This document shows, one piece after another, positions 16,092 through 25,700 of a DNA stretch of 64,000 nt (within the stretch, counting starts at the first letter, position 1; each line of letters opens with the position of its first letter). The position numbers and the translations under genes were made by a program. Source of the stretch: Myxococcota bacterium (GTDB lineage Bacteria > Myxococcota_A > UBA9160 > UBA6930). A model generated the notes under the pieces. The model did not search any database and was not told where the DNA came from. It was given only the letters and a program-made list of their open reading frames with translations. The stretch lies in contig JANQOX010000025.1 in assembly GCA_028285625.1 (NCBI GenBank), positions 394,461 through 458,460 on the forward strand. The letters are read 5' to 3'.

Positions 16092-18710
16092 ATGGGCCAG
16101 CCGCAACGCGACCACGAAGGGGATCGCGCGCGTGCCGTCGGAGGCGCGGCGCTGCCGGTCGTGCTGCTCGCGGTGTCCGCGTTGCTGCTGGGCGCGGATC
16201 ACCGGGACGCCCCGCTCACGGTGCGCGAGGTCGATCGCGGGATCTTCGACCTCCGCGACTCGAGCGACTCGATCCGGGGACTGAACCCCGCGTTCTCGCC
16301 CTTTGGCGGCACCTTGCCCGCCGGTTTCGGCGGCTCGCTGCCCGCGGGCACCCGCATCCAGATCGAGTTCGACAGCAGCCGCTTCTGCAACTACGGCAGC
16401 AACGAGCTCGCGCTCGGCTCCTATGACCCGCTCTTCGCCACGCTCGGGCCAAGCGATTCCGGCAGCCTCGCGGTCGGCGGCGTGATCACCGTGGCGGGCC
16501 AGGGGTTCGAAGACCCCGCCTACCGGTACCGCAGCGGGATTCCGATCTCGACGGACGATCGCTACTGGGACTACCGGGGCACGAGCGACTTTCGTCTGAC
16601 GGCGGAGCAGCTGAGGGCTCTCGAAGCCGGGTCCTCGAGCTACCTGAGCGACACCTCCGACCCGTCCTTCGGCGCCGACGCGGCGAGCGGCCTGCCGGCG
16701 GGGGATCTGGACGGGGATGGCGACCTCGATGCGTTCCTCGGCAACGCAGCGGCCGACCCTTCGAGACCCGCCTTCCCGCAGCACGATCTGGGCACGAACG
16801 CGATCTCCTACGAGCCCGTTTCCACGAGCCAGTCGACCTGGGTTCCCCCGCCGCAGCTGGCAGCGATTACGCCGCCGCCGGATGGCATCCTGCTGATCAA
16901 GGCCTCCCAGAGCGTGCTCGTCGGGGACGCGACCGAGGTGCAGGGCTTCAACGACGTCCTGCTGCGCATCGACGAGATCGAGATTCCGCCCGAGCCCGCG
17001 CCCGGCAACGAGCGCGACGACTCCGGGGCCGGACTGCTGCCGTTCTTCGTGACGTTCGACGAAGACGGCAACGGGCAGGCCGACCTCTCGAAGCTCTCGA
17101 ACCCGGCCCTGAAGGGCTACGACGACCTGCTGAGCGGCCGCTTCGACCTCGACCTCACGCCGCAGACCAGTACGAACGTGCACGTCGACCCCACTTTCGC
17201 CTTGGACGAGATCTTTCAGGGCCCCTTGGGTGGCTTCGTGCAGGACGTGGTCGATGCCGCCGGCGAGAACGTGCTGGTCCTCAACCATCCCGAGCAGGGG
17301 GCCGATGCCCTGCGGGATGCCGCGAGCGAGCTGCCGTACGTGATCCACGTCGAGGTCAACGTCTGCCGCAACAAGCTCGTGGACGACCCCTACTACGCGT
17401 CGCGAGGGAGCTGGGGACAGGCCGCGGACGACCAATGGGCGCTCAAGCAGGTGGGCGTCCCCGAGGTCTGGGACGCGCTGGGGCCCGACCCTGCGCCGGT
17501 GGTGGTGGCGGTGATCGACTCCGGCCTCGACTGGAACCACAAGGACTTCGCCTGGGAGAGCCTCTGGCGCAACGAGGACGAGATCGCCGGCAATGGGGTG
17601 GACGACGACGGCAACGGCTACGTCGACGACACCTTCGGCTGGGACTTCGTGCGCAGCGACCGGCGCCCCTGGGATCGCGACGGTCATGGCACGTTCGTGG
17701 CCGGCGTGATCGCCGCGACCACGGACAACGGCGTGGGCATCGCCGGCATCAATCCCCACGCGCGCATCATGCCGCTCCGGGCGCTCAACGGGTTCGGCCA
17801 CTCACGCGCATCGCTGGTGGCGAAAGCGCTGTTCTACGCGGCCGACAACGGCGCCCGGGTGATCAACCTGTCCGTGGGCGGAACCACCCTGACCCGCATC
17901 GAGCAGCGCGCCATCGACCACGCCCGTGCAAAGGGCGCCGTGGTGATCGCCGCGGCGGGCAACGACGGAGCCGACGTGGGCGGGTTCGCGCCTGCTGGCC
18001 ACCCCGATGTGATCGCGGTGGGCAGCACCGACTACGAGGACGGGCAGGCGACATTCTCGAACTGGGGTCGGGGTATCGACCTCGTGGCGCCCGGCGTCGA
18101 CGTGCTGAGCCTGCGTGCGCGTGGCAGCGACCTGGCCGCCGGCATCCCCGAGCTCGAATACACGCTCGGCGACAACATCGTCGGCGACGACAAGCGCTAC
18201 TACCGCGCGACCGGCACCTCGTTCTCGGCGCCGCTCGTGAGCGGCGTGGCCTCGCTGCTGCTCTCGAAGAACCCGCAGCTCACCGGGGCCGAGGTCGAGC
18301 GCATGCTCGTCCACTCGGCGCGCGACGTGGGATCTCCCGGCATCGACAACCTGAGCGGGCATGGCCTGCTCGACGCCCGGCGCGCCCTGGCGGCCGATCC
18401 GGGTTATTATGCGGCCGCCCGCATCGATGGGGTCGAGGTGGTGCGGGACGGCAAGGCGACCTTCCTGCGCGTGCTCGGCACGGCCGAGGCGGACCGGATC
18501 GACTCGATCTGGCTCGAGGTCGCACCCGAAGACGACCCGGACGATTGGGAGCGCGTGGGCAAGAAGCGCAGCCAGGCGGTTCGCGGGGGCGAACTCGGCC
18601 GGATTCCGGCTTCGGATCTACGGGGCGCCAAGCGCTGGACGATCCGCGTGATCGTGGAACACGAAGACGGCAGCCGTCGCGAGGCGCGATACGCGCTGAG
18701 CGTGGGCTAG
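16092..18710 (+). CDS. Secreted S8 (subtilisin-like) serine protease
   Basis: 872 residues. A signal peptide or anchor lies at about 16-35 (AALPVVLLAVSALLLGA). A long ~430-residue N-terminal region of unknown fold contains a calcium-type loop DLDGDGDLDAF near 213-223. The peptidase domain has Asp476 (VIDSGLDW), His532 (GHGTFVAG), Asn624 (AAAGNDG, oxyanion hole) and Ser710 (GTSFSAP), all intact. An insert NGVDDDGNGYVDDTFGWDF after the Asp is typical of exported bacterial subtilases. The last ~110 residues form a beta-rich tail. It probably acts outside the cytoplasm on proteins. A small exported protein gene follows 56 bases later. Confidence 0.93.
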   Translation: MGQPQRDHEGDRARAVGGAALPVVLLAVSALLLGADHRDAPLTVREVDRGIFDLRDSSDSIRGLNPAFSPFGGTLPAGFGGSLPAGTRIQIEFDSSRFCNYGSNELALGSYDPLFATLGPSDSGSLAVGGVITVAGQGFEDPAYRYRSGIPISTDDRYWDYRGTSDFRLTAEQLRALEAGSSSYLSDTSDPSFGADAASGLPAGDLDGDGDLDAFLGNAAADPSRPAFPQHDLGTNAISYEPVSTSQSTWVPPPQLAAITPPPDGILLIKASQSVLVGDATEVQGFNDVLLRIDEIEIPPEPAPGNERDDSGAGLLPFFVTFDEDGNGQADLSKLSNPALKGYDDLLSGRFDLDLTPQTSTNVHVDPTFALDEIFQGPLGGFVQDVVDAAGENVLVLNHPEQGADALRDAASELPYVIHVEVNVCRNKLVDDPYYASRGSWGQAADDQWALKQVGVPEVWDALGPDPAPVVVAVIDSGLDWNHKDFAWESLWRNEDEIAGNGVDDDGNGYVDDTFGWDFVRSDRRPWDRDGHGTFVAGVIAATTDNGVGIAGINPHARIMPLRALNGFGHSRASLVAKALFYAADNGARVINLSVGGTTLTRIEQRAIDHARAKGAVVIAAAGNDGADVGGFAPAGHPDVIAVGSTDYEDGQATFSNWGRGIDLVAPGVDVLSLRARGSDLAAGIPELEYTLGDNIVGDDKRYYRATGTSFSAPLVSGVASLLLSKNPQLTGAEVERMLVHSARDVGSPGIDNLSGHGLLDARRALAADPGYYAAARIDGVEVVRDGKATFLRVLGTAEADRIDSIWLEVAPEDDPDDWERVGKKRSQAVRGGELGRIPASDLRGAKRWTIRVIVEHEDGSRREARYALSVG

Positions 18711-18766
18711 CCAACGATCATCACGAGGCGTGCCGCCACGGCGGCCACCTTCGGGAGGGGGGCAGC

Positions 18767-19816
18767 ATGATTCGCAAGCAACACTGGATCGCCATTCTGG
18801 CGGGCTTCTTCGCCTTGGCGCTTCCGCTGGCGGCAAACGCCGTCGTCACCAAGATCTCGGTCACCCAGGGTGGGCAGCCGGTGGAGGGCGCGACCGTCGA
18901 CCTGTTCGACGCGAGCGGCACGCAGATCGACTCCGGCAAGTCGGACGATGACGGTGCCGTCTACTTCGACCTCAACCCGGGTTCGAACTTCAGCGCGCTG
19001 GCCAACGGGCAGCGCTCGAACCCGTTCCAGGCGGGCGACAGCGTGACGATCCGCGTGCCCGGGGCCGCGCCGGGCGCGGGCGGGATCGTGATCAGTCTCG
19101 AGGCGGGGCCGGCCGGCGTCTTCATCGATTCGAGTACCAGCGTCGATGGCAGCGTGAGCAGCAGCCGCGAGGTCCGGATCCAGGATCCGATCTTCTTCGA
19201 CCGGTTCACCATCGAGCGTGTGGACGAGACGACCTTCTTCTCGGCCAACCAGAACGTCGACCTCGACAGCGCGGTGGGCACCCTGACGGCGCGCATCGAC
19301 GGGCCGCCGGTCGGGCCCGGTGGTTCGAACCCGTTCTTCACCATCGGCTCGAACGCCATCTTCAACAGCCCGAGTGAGCGGTCCACGTCGCCGCTGAGCG
19401 GGGGCGGCGAGTTCGAGCTGCGATCCAAGCTCGAGAGCAACCTCAACTTCGGCCTCGGCGGTCAGATCCCGGTCTGCCGGGACAACTGCCCGTTCCCGGT
19501 GAACGTCGACGCGGGCCTGGGCTTCGCCTGGAACGAGATCTCGTACCGGGGGATGGTCGGCGGGGACAGCATCAAGCAGACCACCGACGTCTGGTACATG
19601 GGTCCCGTCGCGGGCGTGAGCGGCGTGGTCCACGAGAACAAGAACGTGATCGTCTCGGTCTACGTGAACGGGGGCTACCTCTTCGAGATCTCCGGCGGCA
19701 GCGAGAAGATCCGCGTGGGCAGCGGCAGCAACAGCGCCACCATCGAGCTCGAGAGTGACGGAATGGGCTTCGTGGGCGGCGGCGTCCGCGTGGGCTTCAA
19801 GCCCGGCGGCAACTGA
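18767..19816 (+). CDS. Exported beta-rich protein of unknown function
   Basis: 349 residues from the ATG at 18767, which has GGGAGGGGGG 5 bases upstream. The signal peptide is MIRKQHWIAILAGFFALAL..., cleaved after ANA. Residues about 25-105 resemble a carboxypeptidase-regulatory/Ig-like domain (ITQGGQPVEGATVDLFDASG type, then DGAVYFDLNPG). The rest alternates strands with a C-terminal GGGVRVGFKPGGN that could be barrel-like. Cys-x3-Cys (CRDNC) may form a disulfide. It follows the subtilase gene closely and may be co-transcribed; a strong terminator follows. Function not recognised. Confidence 0.8.
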   Translation: MIRKQHWIAILAGFFALALPLAANAVVTKISVTQGGQPVEGATVDLFDASGTQIDSGKSDDDGAVYFDLNPGSNFSALANGQRSNPFQAGDSVTIRVPGAAPGAGGIVISLEAGPAGVFIDSSTSVDGSVSSSREVRIQDPIFFDRFTIERVDETTFFSANQNVDLDSAVGTLTARIDGPPVGPGGSNPFFTIGSNAIFNSPSERSTSPLSGGGEFELRSKLESNLNFGLGGQIPVCRDNCPFPVNVDAGLGFAWNEISYRGMVGGDSIKQTTDVWYMGPVAGVSGVVHENKNVIVSVYVNGGYLFEISGGSEKIRVGSGSNSATIELESDGMGFVGGGVRVGFKPGGN

Positions 19817-19851
19817 GCCCAGGCGACGCGCCCCGCGGGGCGCGGGATTTC

Positions 19852-19887
19852 GGGGCGGCTCGCCAGTGCGGGCCGCCCCTTCTTCTT
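19852..19887 (+). terminator. Rho-independent terminator
   Basis: GGGGCGGC (19852-19859) and GCCGCCCC (19872-19879) form a perfect 8-bp stem, followed by TTCTTCTT. An 18-base palindrome CGCGCCCCGCGGGGCGCG (19828-19845) lies just before it. It ends the subtilase/exported-protein unit. Confidence 0.85.
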
Positions 19888-19951
19888 GCAGCACGCGTTT
19901 GCGTGTGCGATCGACGCTCTTGCAGCACGCGTTTGCGTGTGCGATCGACGC
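19884..19951. repeat. Perfect 34-bp tandem repeat, two copies
   Basis: The 34-base unit at 19884-19917 is repeated exactly at 19918-19951. The first copy begins inside the T-tract of the preceding terminator and the second ends 6 bases before the deacetylase start. Each unit contains GCACGCGTTTGCGTGTGC, an imperfect inverted repeat. Confidence 0.95.
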
Positions 19952-19957
19952 CAGCGC

Positions 19958-20893
19958 ATGTTGAAACGTCTGGCACAGACCGCGATCCGCGTCGTTCCGC
20001 TGATGCGGGGACGGGGCGCCGAACTGGTTCCCGTGCTCCGCTATCACTCGCTGGACGAGACGGGCTCGTGCATCTCGACCCCGCCCTCGGCGTTTCGCGC
20101 ACACCTCGCGTTCCTCGCCCGTCACGGGCTCCGCGCAGTCTCGCTGCGCGATCACGCTCTGCTCGACCCGGACGAGGCGGCGGCGACGGTCGTCGTCACC
20201 TTCGACGACGGGTTTCAGAACAACCTCGACGTGGCCCTGCCGGCGCTTCGGGAGCACGGGGGCACGGCCACCTTCTACGTCGTGGCGGGATGCGTCGGTG
20301 CGCCCCCGGCCTGGACCCAGAGGGATCTGGCCGAAGCGATCCCCAAGGGCCTCGACGCGATCGACGATCTCGAGCGCTTCCTGGCCACGGCCGAACTCGA
20401 CGACGCCTACGTCGCCTCGCACCTGCCCACGCTCTACTCGGTCGGGCGGGAGCGCTGCCTGCGCGAGTACTACGAACTGGGCCGCACGCGCCGCTTCGAG
20501 CTGATGGACTGGGAGGGCGTGCGGGCGCTCCATGGGTCGGGCATGGAGGTCGGGTCGCACACCGTGGACCACCGGCACCTGTCCGACGTCGATGCGGGTG
20601 AGCGCCGTCGCCAGATCGCCGATTCGAAGCGCATTCTGGAAGAGCAGGTCGACGCCCCCGTAGAGGCATTCTGTTACCCGTACGGGACCATTCCCGACGA
20701 GGCGCCCGACGAGGTTCGTTCCGCGGGCTACACGACCGCCACCAGCTGCGAGCGCGGCTTTCACGCTCCCGGTCGGGATCCGTTCCGGATGGCGCGGCTC
20801 GAGATGGAGCCCATCCGGGACGAGGCGGACCTCGCTTTCTGGCTGCTGCCCCAGCACCGCGGCCTGCTCGACCGGGTCCTGCCGAAGCGCTGA
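19958..20893 (+). CDS. Polysaccharide deacetylase (NodB domain)
   Basis: 311 residues from the ATG at 19958. The frame is open through the tandem repeat upstream, but those codons simply repeat, so I exclude them. NodB motifs: TFDDG at 81-85 (Asp83/Asp84), His201 and His205 in SHTVDH as metal ligands, and YPYG near 230. An early VLRYHSLDE segment matches the family. No signal peptide is obvious. It removes N-acetyl groups from an amino-sugar polymer or lipid-linked sugar. It sits between a terminator and the TolC/giant-protein cluster, so a role in surface polymer modification is plausible but unproven. Confidence 0.9.
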   Translation: MLKRLAQTAIRVVPLMRGRGAELVPVLRYHSLDETGSCISTPPSAFRAHLAFLARHGLRAVSLRDHALLDPDEAAATVVVTFDDGFQNNLDVALPALREHGGTATFYVVAGCVGAPPAWTQRDLAEAIPKGLDAIDDLERFLATAELDDAYVASHLPTLYSVGRERCLREYYELGRTRRFELMDWEGVRALHGSGMEVGSHTVDHRHLSDVDAGERRRQIADSKRILEEQVDAPVEAFCYPYGTIPDEAPDEVRSAGYTTATSCERGFHAPGRDPFRMARLEMEPIRDEADLAFWLLPQHRGLLDRVLPKR

Positions 20894-20898
20894 TCCCG

Positions 20899-20953
20899 CG
20901 GGGTTGACCCCGGAGGGGATTAGGAGTTTTCTCCCATTGGGGAGAGATCTCCT
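20899..20953 (+). terminator. Nested hairpins between deacetylase and TolC genes
   Basis: CGGGG-TTGA-CCCCG (20899-20912) is followed by AGGAG...TCTCCC-ATTG-GGGAGA...CTCCT (20922-20953), an interrupted stem-loop. A T4 run lies inside the second hairpin. They could end the deacetylase transcript or regulate the leader of the secretion cluster. Confidence 0.5.
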
Positions 20954-21021
20954 CGTCGTCCGGGCCGGCCCGCAACCCGGGCGGCCCCAAACGGCACCTA
21001 TCCCCCGAGGAGGTGAAGGCC

Positions 21022-22776
21022 TTGGCTCGCGTCGCGCCCGTTGCTCTCTGGATTGGCTTGCTCTGGGTCCTCGGCACGCCGCTGTCCGCTGCGGCGGCCG
21101 ACGAGTCCGTGGCCTTCGACCCGGATCTGCCGACCGAGACGGTCGAGGAGTCCGAGTTCGTAGCCGGGATCCGGCAGGCGGTGAAGCGCCGAGCCCAGAT
21201 CCTCGACCGGGGAGGGCTCACCCGAGTAACGGCCCCGCCCGCGGCCGGAGTCGCCCCCTGGTGGGAGGCCCAGGTCACGACCCCGCAGCTCGGTGACTCC
21301 TATTACCAGGCCCCGTTGCTCGACTTCGTAGACCGTTCGGTCGCCCATTCGAGCCAGATCGCCGTCTTCTCGAGCATCCCGCTCATCCGCGAGACCGGCA
21401 TCGACGAGGTCGACGGCATCTACGTGCCGCGCCTGTTCGCCGAGGGCAAATACGAACACCGCAACGAGCCCGTGGGCAGCGTGCTGACCACCGGTCGGCC
21501 GGGACGTTTCCGGCAGAACGAGGGCGCCCTCGAGCTCGGCGTACGCAAGCGGTTCATCACCGGCGGCGAAGCGAGCCTCTATCAGCGATTCACCGAGGTC
21601 CGGAACAACTCCGACTTCTTGTTCCCGAACCCCCAGGCCGGCAGCAACACCGGGTTCTCCCTGGTCCAGCCGCTGCTCCGTGGCGGGGGCATCGGCTACT
21701 ACAAGGCACTCCGCGACCTGGCCGTGCTCGATACGGCGGTCTCGCGCCACGAGTTCCTGCGCCAGGTCGAGAGCCACCTGCTCGAGGTGCACCGCTCGTA
21801 CTGGGCCCTCTACCTGGCCCGCGCCCTCTACCTGCAGAAGGAGCGCATGGCCGAGGACACCGAGCAGATCCTCGACAAGCTCGAGGCCCGGGCCGAACTC
21901 GACGCGCAACAGAGCCAGGTCCTCCGCGCGAAGTCGGCCCAGGTGGATCGCCAGACCGACCTGCTGCGGGCCAAGATCGCCGTGGAGAACAGCAGCAGCC
22001 GCATCCGTGCCCTGGTCAACGACCCGGCGCTCGAGCCGTACACGGAGCTGGTGCCGACGGAGCTACCGCGCGCGAGCTATCCCGAGGTGCGGCTGGCCAC
22101 GGTCATCGAGAAGGCCGCCGAGGAGCGGCCCGAGGTGCGCCAGGGCTACCTCGCCTACGAGGCGGCCACCCTGCGGGTAGGCCGGGCCAAGCGCGACACC
22201 TGGGCGCTGCTGGATCTCGTGATCGAGGGATCGTTCAACGGCAACGACGGGCAGCGCTACGCATTCGATCAGGCGTTCCGCGATGGCTTCGACAACACGC
22301 CGGGGGTGCTGGTGGGCCTGCGCTTCGAGATCCCGCTGGGGCGCGACGAGAGCAAGGCACGCCTCTCGCGGCGCAGGCTCGAGCTGGTCCAGGCCGGCGA
22401 TCAACTGCGCAACACCATGGACACCGTGATCCTCGAATCCCAGGTCGCCGTGGCCGAGTACGCCACGGCCGTGGCCGAGCTCGAGGGGCGGCGCTCGGTC
22501 TGGGACGCCACGCGCCAGGACTTCGAGCAGAAGCGCGAACGCTGGGAGCAGGGTATCGGGGGCGAGAGTGGGGCAGCTCGGCTCGAGTTCCTGCTCGATG
22601 CCCAGGACCGGCTGCTCGACTCCGAGGCTCGCCTCGTCCATGCGCAGGTGAACTACCTGGTGGCGGCCAGCACCATCGAGCGCGTGCAGGGCACGCTGCT
22701 CGAGTCGCAGGGCATCACGGTGGCCGAGGTGCGCGAAGAGGACGAGCTTCCGACCCTGGATCTCGGGCGAGACTGA
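21022..22776 (+). CDS. TolC-family outer membrane channel
   Basis: About 584 residues. A GTG at 21013 abuts the GAGGAG ribosome site, so the TTG at 21022, 9 bases from it, is the likelier start. The signal peptide runs to SAAAA. Long helices with heptad-like repeats (residues about 230-320 and 440-560: LDKLEARAELDAQQSQ, AEYATAVAELEGRRSV) alternate with strand segments, the outer-membrane-efflux pattern duplicated as in TolC. It forms the trimeric exit duct for type 1 secretion or efflux. The next gene, for the giant repeat protein, begins 11 bases later, so channel and likely cargo are in one operon. Confidence 0.88.
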   Translation: MARVAPVALWIGLLWVLGTPLSAAAADESVAFDPDLPTETVEESEFVAGIRQAVKRRAQILDRGGLTRVTAPPAAGVAPWWEAQVTTPQLGDSYYQAPLLDFVDRSVAHSSQIAVFSSIPLIRETGIDEVDGIYVPRLFAEGKYEHRNEPVGSVLTTGRPGRFRQNEGALELGVRKRFITGGEASLYQRFTEVRNNSDFLFPNPQAGSNTGFSLVQPLLRGGGIGYYKALRDLAVLDTAVSRHEFLRQVESHLLEVHRSYWALYLARALYLQKERMAEDTEQILDKLEARAELDAQQSQVLRAKSAQVDRQTDLLRAKIAVENSSSRIRALVNDPALEPYTELVPTELPRASYPEVRLATVIEKAAEERPEVRQGYLAYEAATLRVGRAKRDTWALLDLVIEGSFNGNDGQRYAFDQAFRDGFDNTPGVLVGLRFEIPLGRDESKARLSRRRLELVQAGDQLRNTMDTVILESQVAVAEYATAVAELEGRRSVWDATRQDFEQKRERWEQGIGGESGAARLEFLLDAQDRLLDSEARLVHAQVNYLVAASTIERVQGTLLESQGITVAEVREEDELPTLDLGRD

Positions 22777-22787
22777 AGGTGGGCTTG

Positions 22788-25700
22788 ATGCGCCTCCCCC
22801 GTTGGGCCCGCCGGGCAAAGCGCACGCCGCCGCCGCGCTGGCTCGCCGGGCGCGGGCTGGCCGAGGCGCTCGAAGCGCGGATCCTCCTGGACGCCGTCCC
22901 CACGGTGGCGCTCGATGCGCCGGCCGAAGCCCGGGTGGGCGAGACGTTCCAGGTGAGCGTCACCTTCGAGAACCAGGACACCGACCCCGGCTTCGCGCCG
23001 TTCATCGACCTCGTCCTGCCCACCACGGGCGTCGACGGCGACGACGGGGTCAGCTTCGTCAGCGCTCAGCTGCAGAGCGGGTTCAGCCTCTCGTCCACGG
23101 TCCTGACCTTCGATGCCGCAGGCGAGGCCCTGCATCCCCTGGCAGTCGACAACGCGGACAACCCGGTGGTCGTGACGGGTACGCCAGGGGACACGCTGCT
23201 GGTGCTCCAGCTGCCGTTCGGCTCCTTCGTGCCCGGCCAGACGCCGGTCGTCGCCGATGTGACACTCCAGATGAGTGAGCTCGCCGACGAGGGGGTCGCG
23301 CTCGACATCCAGGCTCGTGGCGGGTTCGCCCTCGGCTGCGACCCGCAGGACGATCCCACCAGCGATCCCTCGACCTTCTCACCGTTCGTGACCGACGCCG
23401 TGGTCCCCACGGTCTTCGACATCGAGAAGACCTCGAACGTCGCCGAAGGCGAGACCGTCACCGGGCCGAACCACCCGGTTCAGTGGCGCCTGGCCGTGGA
23501 CATCGCCGACGGCCAGACCCTCACCGACTTCACGCTGGTCGACACGCTCTCCGAGAACTTCGCGTTCGTCTCGCTCGATTCGTTCACCGCGGGCGGCGTG
23601 GTGGTCTCCACGCCCCCGGTAGGCGTGCCCTACGAGCCTGGCGTCGACCCCGTTCTCGAGATCGAGTACGCCTCGATCACCGGCGGGCCCGGCACCGAAG
23701 ACCTCGTGGTGCTCTTCACCACGTTCGTGCCCGAAGACACCTTCGCCGGCACGCCGATCCTCGACCCCGTCACGGGGGCGGACACGATCGCCACCAACAA
23801 TGTGGCCGGCGACGGAACCTGGGACCCGATCGACCCGCGCGACCCGATCCAGACCGTGAACGGTGCCGATACCGGGCAGGTGACGGCGAAGGCGTCCGCG
23901 ATCCAGAAGACGAACACCCTGTTCGTCGACAACAATGCGCCGGGACCGAGCCCGGGCGACATCATCCAGTTCACGATCGATCTCCAGGTGTCGGACTTCT
24001 TCACCCTGGGCGACCTGCAGCTCGACGACCAGTTCTCGGACGGGTTGCGCTTCACGAGCGGCGGCGGTTTCGATCCCGTCTTTTCGGTGATGGAGCGCGA
24101 TGGCACCTTCACGAGCCGGCCGTTCGGGCTCGGCAACGTGAGCGTGTCCGGAGGCGACGCTGCAACGCCCGTCCAGAGCGTCCAGTTCGCCTTTTCCACG
24201 GCACTGGACGCGCAGCCTGGGCACGACGATCTGCTGCAGGGAGGTCTGGCGACCGGCCTGCCGAACCAGGGGCCGACCACCGCGCAGCTCGTCTACTACG
24301 GCGAGATCCAGGACGCCTTCGACGGGGCGACACCCGGCAACCCCCAGATCGGCCAGGGCGATTCGTTCCGCAACGACGCCGAACTCGAGGGGACGATTCG
24401 CGACAACCTGGCGCCGGGAACGCCGCTGGGTCCCCTCGATCCGGACGACTCGAACAGCGAAGTGGGCATTCCGACCGGGGCGATCGACAAGGACGTCTAC
24501 GCGGTCAATGGCGTGATCGGCGCGCCGGCCACGGTCGCGCCCGGAGACACGCTCACCTTCCGCATCCGGTACACGCTGCCGCTCTCGTCCCTCGAGGACT
24601 ACGAGATCGTCGACTACCTGCCGCTCCCGCTGCTCGATGCCACGACGGTCACGACCTTCGCGGGCGGCGCGCCGAGCCCCGTCGCACCGGCCGCCGGGAC
24701 CGCGAGCTACGGCCCCACCGACACGTTCTCGCTGATCGCCGGGGCGCCCGACCCCACGCTGGTGAGCGACGCCACCGTCAACACGCTGACCTTCGACTAC
24801 GGCTCGTTCGATACGGGCGCCAACGTGGCCAGCACCATCGACCTGCTCTTCACGCTGCTGATCGCCGACGTCGACTTCAGCGACCAGCTTCAGCTCACCA
24901 ACGTCTCCACCGCCTTCGAGAACGACACGCAGCTCGGCACCAGCGATGCCACGGCGGGTGCCCAGTTCCAGTACGGCCAGCCCGAACTCGGGGTCACCAA
25001 GGGGGTGGTGGCGACGGACAACGGCGCGGGCGCCTTTACGCCGGGCACCGTCGGCCCGAGCGGCTTCACGGCACCGGGCAGCCCGGGCGTGCGTTTCGTG
25101 CCCGTCTTCGGCTCGACGGGCCTGCTCGCGAACCCCGTGGACAGCGACCTGGCCGACGTGGACGCGGGCGACCTGGTCAGCTTCGCCATCGTGATCGAGA
25201 ACACCGGGACGGGCCGGAATGGCGCGTTCGACATCCAGGTGAGCGACACCCTGCCGGTCGGCTTCGCCATCCCCACGGCCGGCTCGGGCCTCAACCTCAC
25301 GGTGACGGACGGCGCCGGCGCCGCGATCGCGTTCACCGACCTGGGGGGCGGGATCTTTGGTTCGGGGATCGAACTCGTCGACCCGGGCCCGACCGCCACG
25401 CCCGGTGCGCTCGACCCCGCCGACCCGGCGAACGGTCGCAACATCGCAGTCATCACCTACGACCTCGAGCTCGCCGACACCGTCGCCTACGAGGTCGACC
25501 TCACCAACACAGCGACGGTCGCACGTTTCGCGGCGCTCGAAGGCGGGGCGAATCGTGCGGCCGACCTCGAGGACGACGCCACGGTCTCGACCGCCGCGCC
25601 CACCCTCACGAAGGTGGTCACGTCCACCAGCCGGCCCGACACCGGCAGCGGACAGCTCGACCCGACGCTGGAAGACCTCGCGATCGAGGAGGAGGTGACG

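Noticed and set aside
16194-16230. ADHRDAPL at the mature start of the subtilase resembles DUF4331 proteins
   Set aside because: Only a short match; the rest of the N-terminal region has no DUF4331 features that I can see.
19886-19957. Upstream extension of the deacetylase reading frame into the tandem repeat
   Set aside because: The extra residues are coded by the duplicated repeat itself and by the tail of a terminator. The ATG at 19958 is nearer the fold start.
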